A DNA stretch of 10,253 nt from an uncultured Candidatus Saccharibacteria bacterium (GTDB lineage: Bacteria; Patescibacteriota; Saccharimonadia; Saccharimonadales; Saccharimonadaceae), in NCBI GenBank assembly GCA_937902525.1, contig CALEKV010000153.1, forward strand, positions 1-10,253. The letters are read 5' to 3'. Shown here piece by piece: positions 1-5,208 of this stretch. Each line of letters opens with the position of its first letter. Positions within the stretch are counted from its first letter, which is position 1. The notes beneath the pieces are model-generated. The model saw only the letters and a list, made by a program, of their open reading frames with translations, was not told the origin of the DNA and made no database searches. The translations under genes were made by a program, and so were the position numbers.

Positions 1-28
1 ACGGTTTAGCCACCACTATTACCGGGTT

Positions 29-1714
29 ATGCCCAATAAAAAACACCACCGCGTATTAGTATGGGTGGTGTTTTTGGCGGTGGTTGGTGTTATAGCGGCG
101 CAAATGCTGTACCCGTTAAACCGCGCCGTTCCATTTGCTACTTTAGCGGGTAGGCCAGTCGGCGGCGTGCCGGAACTACAGCTGGCGGGGCAAATCGCTG
201 GTGCATTTCCAGATGCAAAAATTAAGCTGCAAGCGGGCGGTAAAACAACAGACGACATTGCCTTGGTGGCAACTGGCGCTCAGCAGAATGCCGATACCAT
301 GGTGCGAACGTTAACAGACTATCCGTTCTGGCGGCGTTTCATACCGGGGTCTATCTTGTGGCAGCACCCAGTGGTCAATGCTTGGAATGTAGATTACGTG
401 CCAAAGCAGTTGGACGAATTTGCCGCAGAGCAGTCGGCTAGCCTTTCGTACGCGCCGGTCAACGCTGGCTTGGCTATAAAAGACGGCACATTAGTGGCAA
501 CACCTGACGCGCCGGGCAGCCAAGTCTTGGCGCAGGCTATTAAAGATGCGTTGTATGCCGCGAAGCCGCAGTATGGTAAAACTACCACTGTTACGGTTGT
601 TGCCAAAAGCATTGCGGCCACTAAAACCGCGGGCGACCTGGCAAGTGTTCGTTCCCAGGCTGAAGCGGCACTGGCGTTGCCGGTGACGATACAGGCAAAT
701 GGTCAAACCTTTACGCCCGAGCCGTCAGAAAAGGCAGCTTGGCTACGGCTCGCCGAATACCAATCGGGTAATACTACCCTGGTTGTAGATGCAGATAAAC
801 TAAATGCATATATTGACGACGTTATTACCAAACAGGCGGGTAAAGCAGCTGGGCGAACCAATAGTACGTTGCAAAACGGTCGCGAAACCACTCGCCAAGT
901 AGGTGAGACTGGCTTAAAGGTCGACAACGCCCCGCTTGTTGAGCTACTGACCGATTATTTATTGAATAATCGTGGTCGCCCACCGTTTATAGGTGAAATG
1001 GTGGCTATTGAACCTAGTATTATTTACAACAATACTTATACCGCGACGCAACAGGGCTTGCAGGCATACATTAGTGAAAAAGCTAAGCATGGTGCCTGGA
1101 TAAGTGTGCAGCAATTGGATGGTCAAAAATGGACTGCCGGTGCCGACGACACCGATAGCGTAGTGAGCGGCAGTACGTACAAGCTGTTTGTCGCATTGTA
1201 TCTGTTTAAGGAAATGGACGCTGGCAAAATTAGCTGGGATACCCCAATTTTAGACACCAACACCAGTACTTGCTTTAGTCGCATGACAATCGCTAGCACT
1301 AACCCTTGTGCTGAAGAATGGTTGCGGCAGTTCGGGCGGAGTGACGTGAACGACTTTTTATATAGTAAAGGTTTCAGTGCTGCTACTACCTTTACGCACC
1401 CTGAAGCGGCACATACCTCGGCCGCTGATTTAACTAAGTTTATGGTGGGGCTTGAACAGGGTACGTTAATTAGCGGCGCACACCGGGACAGGTTGCTGTA
1501 TTCGCTGAGCCACCACCCATACCGCTATGGCATCCCGGCGGGGAGTGCCGGGCAGGTGTGGGATAAGGTGGGGTTTGTATTCAATTACATTAACGATACG
1601 GCGATTGTGCACCACCCAAAAGGGGCGTATGTCATGACCATTTTAACTCAGGGCCAGTCCTATGGGGAGATTGCTAACATGACGCGCGAAATTGAAAAGA
1701 TAATGTACCCTTAG
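29..1714 (+). CDS. Membrane-anchored peptidoglycan-binding / class A beta-lactamase-like serine hydrolase
   Basis: 561 residues. Residues 4-8 are basic and 9-27 form one hydrophobic helix, so the protein is an N-terminally anchored extracytoplasmic protein. Residues about 150-335 resemble the putative peptidoglycan-binding region found in VanW/YoaR proteins, with ALPVTIQANGQTFTPEPSEKA near 215-235. The C-terminal third resembles class A serine hydrolases: S382-T-Y-K385 fits the SxxK nucleophile motif, S423-T-N425 the SDN motif, and K513-V-G515 the KTG motif. I see no ExxLN omega-loop glutamate between STN and KVG, so true antibiotic hydrolysis is doubtful; a peptidoglycan peptidase, esterase or transpeptidase-like role is more likely. 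The frame is open to the window edge, so the start could lie upstream, but ATG 29 directly precedes the basic/hydrophobic anchor. A weak -10-like TATTAC (17-22) lies 6 nt before it. Fold class is fairly sure, substrate unknown. Confidence 0.82.
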   Translation: MPNKKHHRVLVWVVFLAVVGVIAAQMLYPLNRAVPFATLAGRPVGGVPELQLAGQIAGAFPDAKIKLQAGGKTTDDIALVATGAQQNADTMVRTLTDYPFWRRFIPGSILWQHPVVNAWNVDYVPKQLDEFAAEQSASLSYAPVNAGLAIKDGTLVATPDAPGSQVLAQAIKDALYAAKPQYGKTTTVTVVAKSIAATKTAGDLASVRSQAEAALALPVTIQANGQTFTPEPSEKAAWLRLAEYQSGNTTLVVDADKLNAYIDDVITKQAGKAAGRTNSTLQNGRETTRQVGETGLKVDNAPLVELLTDYLLNNRGRPPFIGEMVAIEPSIIYNNTYTATQQGLQAYISEKAKHGAWISVQQLDGQKWTAGADDTDSVVSGSTYKLFVALYLFKEMDAGKISWDTPILDTNTSTCFSRMTIASTNPCAEEWLRQFGRSDVNDFLYSKGFSAATTFTHPEAAHTSAADLTKFMVGLEQGTLISGAHRDRLLYSLSHHPYRYGIPAGSAGQVWDKVGFVFNYINDTAIVHHPKGAYVMTILTQGQSYGEIANMTREIEKIMYP

Positions 1715-1773
1715 CGGTGGCGCGCCTCGTCGTCCTTTGCTCGCCGCTTCCCCTCAACAGACCCTTAGCCCGC

Positions 1774-1804
1774 TCGTCGGTCTGAACTTGATTCAGACCG
1801 ACGA
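1774..1804. repeat. Perfect 13-bp inverted repeat, 5-nt loop, upstream of tlyA
   Basis: TCGTCGGTCTGAA (1774-1786) and its exact reverse complement (1792-1804) flank CTTGA. No T-run follows, so it is not a standard intrinsic terminator for the preceding gene. Its right arm ends where a -35 box would lie for the tlyA promoter (-10 at 1822-1827), so it may be an operator, or a hairpin ending the upstream mRNA by another mechanism. Confidence 0.75.
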
Positions 1805-1818
1805 TAGCTTGATACCTC

Positions 1819-1827
1819 TGTTATAAT
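1819..1827 (+). promoter_or_regulatory. Extended -10 promoter of tlyA, leaderless geometry
   Basis: TGtTATAAT is a perfect extended -10 element (TG at 1819-1820, TATAAT at 1822-1827). No good -35 is seen at normal spacing, as is usual for extended -10 promoters. The hexamer ends only 6 nt before ATG 1834, so transcription would be expected to begin at or next to the A of the start codon. Confidence 0.75.
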
Positions 1828-1833
1828 AGGGGA

Positions 1834-2598
1834 ATGAAACAACGGCTCGACAAATTAGTGGCAGCACGGGGCTTGGCGGCAACACGCAGCGAAGCTGAAA
1901 GTTGGATTCGCCTGGGGCGGGTTAGGGTTGACGGCAAATTGGTGCAAAAGCCCGGCACGTTTGTGCCAGAAGCAGCTGTTGTTACTTTGGATGCGCCAGA
2001 ACGTTATGTCAGCCGGGCTGGGCTTAAATTGGCCAGTGTCGCCAAGGCGCTTGGTATTGACTTTACTGGTAAAGTGGTGCTTGACGTTGGTAGTAGTACG
2101 GGCGGCTTTACGGATTACGCGTTGCAGCATGGCGCCAAAAAAGTGATTGCGGTAGACGTCGGTACCGACCAGCTACACCCGAAGCTGCGTAATGATAGCA
2201 GAGTAGAGTTGTATGAAAAAACGGATATTAGGGATGTTGAGTCACGAGTCACGAGTCACGAGTCACGAGAAAACGCGGTTGTAATCGAGGTGCCGGATAT
2301 TGTAGTGATTGACGTGAGCTTTATTAGCTTAAAGGAAATTTTACCGCACGTCTCGAAACTCGTGACTCGTGATTCTCGTATTATTGCCATGGTAAAGCCG
2401 CAGTTCGAAGCCGGCAAGGGGCAGCTGGGCGGCAGTGGTGTTGTAAAAAACAACGCTTTGCGCCGCACAATTTTAAAGGACTTTGAAGCATGGGTAAAAC
2501 GCTTATTCATAGTGGTGCAAAAGGCTGACAGCCAAGTGGCTGGCGCGCATGGCAACGTAGAACGTTTTTACTTATTACGCAAAATTACTGTGAAATAG
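1834..2598 (+). CDS. tlyA: TlyA family S4-domain/FtsJ-fold rRNA 2'-O-methyltransferase
   Basis: 254 residues. TlyA enzymes methylate ribose 2'-OH groups of rRNA using SAM; some are also annotated as hemolysins. Residues 2-60 form the S4 RNA-binding domain (KQRLDKLVAARGL start, then RVRVDGK). The FtsJ/RrmJ domain carries the SAM loop LDVGSSTGGFTD (83-94), VIAVDVG (104-110), IDVSFISL (159-166) and MVKPQFEAG (186-194). K65, D160, K188 and E243 are the likely K-D-K-E catalytic tetrad. Residues about 135-146 are an unusual insertion (ESRVTSHESRE) encoded by a heptanucleotide tandem repeat; the spacing between tetrad K and D is about 10 residues longer than in the mycobacterial enzyme as I recall it, while the D-K spacing is the same. 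There is no Shine-Dalgarno; the -10 box lies 6 nt upstream, so the mRNA is probably leaderless. Function is well supported; the exact rRNA target is unknown. Confidence 0.93.
   Translation: MKQRLDKLVAARGLAATRSEAESWIRLGRVRVDGKLVQKPGTFVPEAAVVTLDAPERYVSRAGLKLASVAKALGIDFTGKVVLDVGSSTGGFTDYALQHGAKKVIAVDVGTDQLHPKLRNDSRVELYEKTDIRDVESRVTSHESRENAVVIEVPDIVVIDVSFISLKEILPHVSKLVTRDSRIIAMVKPQFEAGKGQLGGSGVVKNNALRRTILKDFEAWVKRLFIVVQKADSQVAGAHGNVERFYLLRKITVK
2239..2266 (+). repeat. Four tandem copies of GAGTCAC inside tlyA
   Basis: Four exact head-to-tail copies of the heptamer GAGTCAC, followed by the partial unit GAGA. Three units equal seven codons, so the repeat encodes a 7-residue period (ESRVTSH, then ESR) and keeps the frame open. 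It sits in a variable loop before the catalytic aspartate, where a length change can be tolerated. Confidence 0.95.
2358..2375 (-). repeat. Inverted partial copies of the GAGTCAC repeat in tlyA
   Basis: ACTCGTGACTCGTGA (2358-2372) is the exact reverse complement of 15 nt of the tandem array (2249-2263), and the match extends to 18 nt with one mismatch. It encodes part of KLVTRDSR. The two arms are about 90 nt apart and could pair in the mRNA. Confidence 0.85.
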
Positions 2599-2627
2599 TT
2601 TACAAAATTACATTATCGTGCTATTAT
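2599..2627 (+). promoter_or_regulatory. Promoter of the sortase-substrate gene
   Basis: TTTACA (2599-2604), 17 bp, then TATTAT (2622-2627) with an extended TG at 2619-2620. This is a near-complete sigma-70-type promoter starting one base after the tlyA stop. Transcription would start near 2634, giving a leader of about 135 nt, which is exceptional in a window where most promoters abut the ATG. Confidence 0.7.
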
Positions 2628-2636
2628 AGTGTCAAT

Positions 2637-2653
2637 CGTGCTTTAGAAGCACG
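2637..2653 (+). promoter_or_regulatory. Stem-loop at the 5' end of the predicted leader
   Basis: CGTGCTT (2637-2643), loop TAG, AAGCACG (2647-2653): a perfect 7-bp stem within a few nucleotides of the predicted transcription start. A stem here can protect an mRNA from 5'-end-dependent decay; that role is inferred. Confidence 0.6.
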
Positions 2654-2666
2654 TGCCCTCAGGCTG

Positions 2667-2707
2667 GGTCGAGGTTAACTCTCCGGCCGGAGAGTTAACA
2701 ATCGATT
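2667..2707 (+). promoter_or_regulatory. 26-bp perfect palindrome in the 5' leader
   Basis: GTTAACTCTCCGG (2674-2686) is followed directly by its exact reverse complement (2687-2699), with no spacer. A small internal loop (G2673 against A2700-A2701) separates this from four more pairs (TCGA 2669-2672 with 2702-2705) and two possible G-U pairs. In RNA it would form a very stable hairpin with a GGCC tip; in DNA it is a perfect dyad that a dimeric regulator could bind. There is no T-run after it, so it is not an intrinsic terminator. Confidence 0.8.
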
Positions 2708-2768
2708 CATCTTTGGGCTACCTAGTACGTCCAGCTGGGTTGAAATCCGGCAGAAAGGACAGGCAACT

Positions 2769-4238
2769 ATGTCTGTTCGTGAACACATCGTCGCCGCCTT
2801 GTTGGCGGTGACATTATTGGCGCCGTCCGGCGCCGCCTTGGCGTTTGCCGGCGGTGACGACGGGCAGACGCCTGTCGTCACCGCCACTGAAGCCGATTCC
2901 GCCACATCCGTGGCGGAAGAGGTCCCGATTGACATCGACACCGCCCCCGTGGTGGTTGAAGATGTCCAGGTCCCCGATCCCGCCTCCGCGGAAGAGGCTC
3001 CGGCGCCTGAACCTGCCCCTGAGCCAGCTCCTGAACCCGCCCCCGTGGTGGAGGAGCCAACCGGCGTCTCGCCGGTACATGGCTCCGTGGTCGCTGAGGC
3101 GGGACTCATTGGCGCCCACTTTTGGACGACAATGGGAGACGGGGCCACGTATGTGGTCTCGGGAGTCTTCAACCACATGCCTTTCTCGGGGTCTCTGTCG
3201 CCGAGCAGCACGCTGCTCGCGCTGAGTGCCGCTGGAACATGTGAATCCGTTGGCCCTACCACGGCCACGGATGACAGCGGTCGCGAGATCATCATCAGCG
3301 TCAGCTGTGATGATAGCGCGACCGCCCCCGTCGATACCGACGGCGACGGCCTCACCGACGAGCAGGAAGTCCTGCTCGGCACGAACCCGAACAACCCCGA
3401 CACCGATGGTGACGGGGTGCCGGATGGTGTGGAGATTGAAGCGGGTACCGATCCGCTCAAGCCTCCAGTTACCCCTGTTGACACCGACGGCGACGGCCTC
3501 ACCGACGAGCAGGAAGTCCTGCTCGGCACGAACCCGAACAACCCCGACACCGACGGCGACGGGGTGTCGGACGGCGATGAGGTTGAAGCGGGTACTGACC
3601 CGCTGGTGGCGGATAACCCCGCTGCCAACGGAGGCATCAACTACTTGTTGATTGACCAGACCGAAACCGGTCTGGTCTTCAATGGAGCTGCGATTCCTTC
3701 CGGATCGCGCACCGCCAAGGTGTACTTGGCTGACGGGGTCACCCCGGTGGGTGGCTCGGTCATGATCGGCAAGGGGGAGACTGGGTCATGGGAGGCCCCA
3801 ATTTCGTCCATCACCCAGACCTACGTGGTCAAGGTGGTCGGCGGAAACCTGACCGTATGGTCAGGCGAGTTCGTTTTCGGCCCTGCCGATCCCGGGACCG
3901 ACCCGGGCACTGAGCCTGGCACTGAGCCGGGTACCGATCCCGGAACTGACCCGGGTACCGACCCTGGCACCGAGCCTGGAGTTGACCCGGGTACCGAGCC
4001 TGAGCATGGCGGCACCGACCACCATGCCTACGCCGGGTGGCCCCATGGCGACCGTCACGATGTCACCGACAGTGTCAACACCGACGGCGACGACACTGTA
4101 GATGTTGCCGACACTGGCAATATCTACGATAAGCCGCAAACTGGCGACTTTGGGTCGCCCTTTGCGGGCGCCATCCCGATGGCGCTGGTAGTTGCCGGCA
4201 TCGGCGCGCTTGTTGCGCGCCGCCGGGTGGCTGGCTGA
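2769..4238 (+). CDS. Secreted wall-anchored protein with thrombospondin type 3 repeats and KPQTG sorting signal
   Basis: 489 residues. A signal peptide ends at A23-L24-A25|F26. A Pro/Glu/Ala stretch (about 67-97, repeated EPAP) follows, then a region to about 185 that I do not recognise. Two thrombospondin-type-3-like calcium-binding repeats (189-237 and 238-281) carry [12 protein letters not shown] and DTDGDGVxDG motifs. After an unrecognised, probably beta-rich domain (about 287-371) comes a stalk of about ten D/E-PGT tetrapeptides (374-411). The C-terminus is a sorting signal: K455-P-Q-T-G459, a hydrophobic span (about 467-484) and the tail RRRVAG. K replaces the usual L of LPxTG. A Shine-Dalgarno-like AAAGGA (2754-2759) lies 9 nt before the ATG. 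Hand counts give 41/60 GC at 3301-3360 and 39/60 at 3721-3780, well above neighbouring genes. The downstream sortase is the probable anchoring enzyme. Likely a calcium-stabilised surface adhesin or stalk; its binding partner is unknown. Confidence 0.85.
   Translation: MSVREHIVAALLAVTLLAPSGAALAFAGGDDGQTPVVTATEADSATSVAEEVPIDIDTAPVVVEDVQVPDPASAEEAPAPEPAPEPAPEPAPVVEEPTGVSPVHGSVVAEAGLIGAHFWTTMGDGATYVVSGVFNHMPFSGSLSPSSTLLALSAAGTCESVGPTTATDDSGREIIISVSCDDSATAPVDTDGDGLTDEQEVLLGTNPNNPDTDGDGVPDGVEIEAGTDPLKPPVTPVDTDGDGLTDEQEVLLGTNPNNPDTDGDGVSDGDEVEAGTDPLVADNPAANGGINYLLIDQTETGLVFNGAAIPSGSRTAKVYLADGVTPVGGSVMIGKGETGSWEAPISSITQTYVVKVVGGNLTVWSGEFVFGPADPGTDPGTEPGTEPGTDPGTDPGTDPGTEPGVDPGTEPEHGGTDHHAYAGWPHGDRHDVTDSVNTDGDDTVDVADTGNIYDKPQTGDFGSPFAGAIPMALVVAGIGALVARRRVAG
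3333..3609 (+). repeat. Tandem 147-bp duplication encoding the two calcium-binding repeats
   Basis: Copy 1 starts at 3333 and copy 2 at 3480, an offset of 147 bp (49 codons). Bases 3336-3406 and 3483-3553 are identical over 71 bp including all synonymous sites, which indicates recent duplication or gene conversion. Outside this core the copies diverge (VPDGVEIE against VSDGDEVE). Confidence 0.92.
3888..4003 (+). repeat. 12-bp tandem repeat encoding the D/E-PGT stalk
   Basis: About ten degenerate 12-bp units of the form GAY/GAG-CCN-GGN-ACN give DPGT/EPGT tetrapeptides. Codon third positions vary between units, so it is older or more diverged than the 147-bp duplication. It lies between the last folded domain and the sorting signal, where wall-spanning linkers are usual. 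Confidence 0.9.
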
Positions 4239-4244
4239 GATGAA

Positions 4245-4293
4245 TCGGACTGTGTGAGCGCTGCTTGTATCGGTGACGAACTGAGCAGTCCGA
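4245..4293 (+). other. 8-bp stem in the 3' UTR of the surface-protein mRNA
   Basis: TCGGACTG (4245-4252) and CAGTCCGA (4286-4293) are perfect inverted repeats around a 33-nt loop, lying between the stop codon and the terminator hairpin. Possibly a 3' stabilising structure; could also be chance. Confidence 0.45.
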
Positions 4294-4296
4294 CCG

Positions 4297-4341
4297 CCCC
4301 CAGTTTCCGTGGTATTACTACGGGAACTGGGGGTTTTCTTT
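4297..4341 (+). terminator. Intrinsic terminator after the surface-protein gene
   Basis: CCCCCAGTTTCCGT (4297-4310) pairs with ACGGGAACTGGGGG (4320-4333) in a 14-bp stem with one G-U pair and a 9-nt loop, followed by TTTTCTTT. It separates the substrate gene from the sortase, which has its own promoter. Confidence 0.92.
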
Positions 4342-4345
4342 ATGT

Positions 4346-4374
4346 TTGCAAAATATTGGTATTTATGATAATAT
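4346..4374 (+). promoter_or_regulatory. Promoter of the sortase gene
   Basis: TTGCAA (4346-4351), 17 bp, TAATAT (4369-4374) with the extended element TGa at 4366-4368. Transcription would start about 4381, giving a leader of about 56 nt before the sortase ATG. Confidence 0.68.
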
Positions 4375-4380
4375 ATTAGT

Positions 4381-4404
4381 ATGCCCGTTTTGGGTTGTTC
4401 TTAG
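4381..4404 (+). CDS. Possible leaderless 7-codon leader ORF before the sortase
   Basis: ATG 4381 lies 6 nt after the -10 hexamer, the same geometry as at tlyA, and opens a 7-residue frame (MPVLGCS) ending at TAG 4402-4404. If ribosomes load on leaderless starts in this organism, this would be translated before the sortase, which has its own Shine-Dalgarno 22 nt further on. It may be chance. Confidence 0.25.
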   Translation: MPVLGCS

Positions 4405-4436
4405 GTACCGGCGAACTGCGCCGCAAAAGGAGCGAA

Positions 4437-5153
4437 ATGGCACGTATTCGTACAAACCTGCGCCGCACCTTGTTGGGTGTGTTCGCTTGGATGGCGATAG
4501 GGCTTGGGGCGGCGGGGCTGATTGCGCCGCTTGTGCTTGAGCCGCCAGCCGACTTACCGCCGGAAACGGCGACAGTAATGTCGTCTGCGCCTAGTATTCC
4601 CCCGGTGGCCGACACAACGGACGCCACGGTGTTGCCGTCCGCGCCCATAACCGAGTCGCTTTGCGATGGCGTAGTGGGCACCCCACAGCGCGTCGAAATT
4701 GCTGACCTTGGTATCGACGCCGCTATAGAGGTATTGGGGCCAATAACTCCAGAGGAGGGGATTGGTGCCCCTGCCGATAAAGCCAAAATGGGCTGGCAGC
4801 CCAGTTGGCCTGGTGTGATGCCTGGTGCGTGCAAAGGCACTGTGCTAATGGACGCACACACCTACGGTGACGGTTCGGCAGTCTTCAAGGAGGCCTACGA
4901 TGGCATTCCGATGAGCCAGCTGGACAAGATTGGTATGGTGGCAAAGGTAGCTACCGATGCGGGGGATTACTATTACCGCATCGACTGGCAGATGACAGTT
5001 CTGGCTGATGCGTACCCGGAATTCGTTAAAAACAACGACATCTACGACGTTGACCAAAGCGAAGACGAAAGGATCTTTTTTGCCACCTGTTCCGATGGCG
5101 GCACGACGGAAACGATTTTTACCGGGTACCGGATTCCGCCGCCCTCGCCCTGA
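4437..5153 (+). CDS. Sortase family transpeptidase
   Basis: 238 residues from ATG 4437, chosen over an upstream TTG (4395) because AAGGAG (4427-4432) lies 4 nt before it and it gives a proper N-terminus: basic MARIRTNLRRT, then a membrane helix (about 12-35). A Pro/Ala/Thr-rich linker leads to the sortase domain from about residue 80. Sortases cut a wall-sorting signal at the cell surface and join the protein to peptidoglycan or another protein. H141 (in VLMDAHTYGDGSAVF) and C218 (in FFATCSDGG) fit the catalytic His and Cys. The nearest Arg after the Cys is R232 (GYRI) at C+14; aligned on the final strand, the expected Arg position seems to hold E or T, so its identity is uncertain. It lies directly after a KPQTG-signal protein, its probable substrate. 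I cannot place the class safely; E or F is plausible. Confidence 0.88.
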   Translation: MARIRTNLRRTLLGVFAWMAIGLGAAGLIAPLVLEPPADLPPETATVMSSAPSIPPVADTTDATVLPSAPITESLCDGVVGTPQRVEIADLGIDAAIEVLGPITPEEGIGAPADKAKMGWQPSWPGVMPGACKGTVLMDAHTYGDGSAVFKEAYDGIPMSQLDKIGMVAKVATDAGDYYYRIDWQMTVLADAYPEFVKNNDIYDVDQSEDERIFFATCSDGGTTETIFTGYRIPPPSP

Positions 5154-5172
5154 ACAACCAAACTACTACGGG

Positions 5173-5208
5173 CTGGCCCTCACGTTAACGCGTGTGGGCC
5201 AGTTTTTT
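5173..5208 (+). terminator. Intrinsic terminator after the sortase gene
   Basis: CTGGCCCTCACG (5173-5184) pairs with CGTGTGGGCCAG (5191-5202) with one T-T mismatch and a 6-nt loop, followed by six T. On the minus strand the hairpin lies just past the ychF stop but lacks a clear T-run there, so it mainly serves the plus strand. Confidence 0.88.

Noticed and set aside
1..9. Possible 3' end of an upstream gene (ACG GTT TAG in frame 1)
   Set aside because: Three codons are not enough to support a gene; the frame of the first CDS is also open through this stretch.
2239..2375. CRISPR-like array
   Set aside because: Units are 7 bp, contiguous without spacers and inside a conserved coding sequence.
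2637..2760. Known riboswitch (c-di-GMP or c-di-AMP class) in the surface-protein leader
   Set aside because: I could not match the conserved core motifs of these classes; only the hairpin and palindrome are clear.
2675..3640. 321-codon minus-strand frame opposite the surface-protein gene
   Set aside because: Its Ser/Pro/Gly-rich protein is the mirror of the GC-rich repeats on the plus strand. The plus frame has a signal peptide, calcium-binding repeats and a sorting signal, so the minus frame is a shadow.
2845..3651. Plus-strand alternative frames (2845-3225, 3226-3651) rich in Arg, Pro and Thr
   Set aside because: Out-of-frame readings of the same repeats, with low-complexity basic protein and no start signal.
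4395..4436. TTG start giving a sortase 14 residues longer
   Set aside because: No ribosome-binding site precedes it, while ATG 4437 has AAGGAG upstream and directly begins a basic, membrane-anchor N-terminus.
4346..4540. 64-codon plus-strand frame overlapping the sortase start
   Set aside because: It overlaps the sortase promoter and coding region in another frame, has no ribosome-binding site and no recognisable motif.
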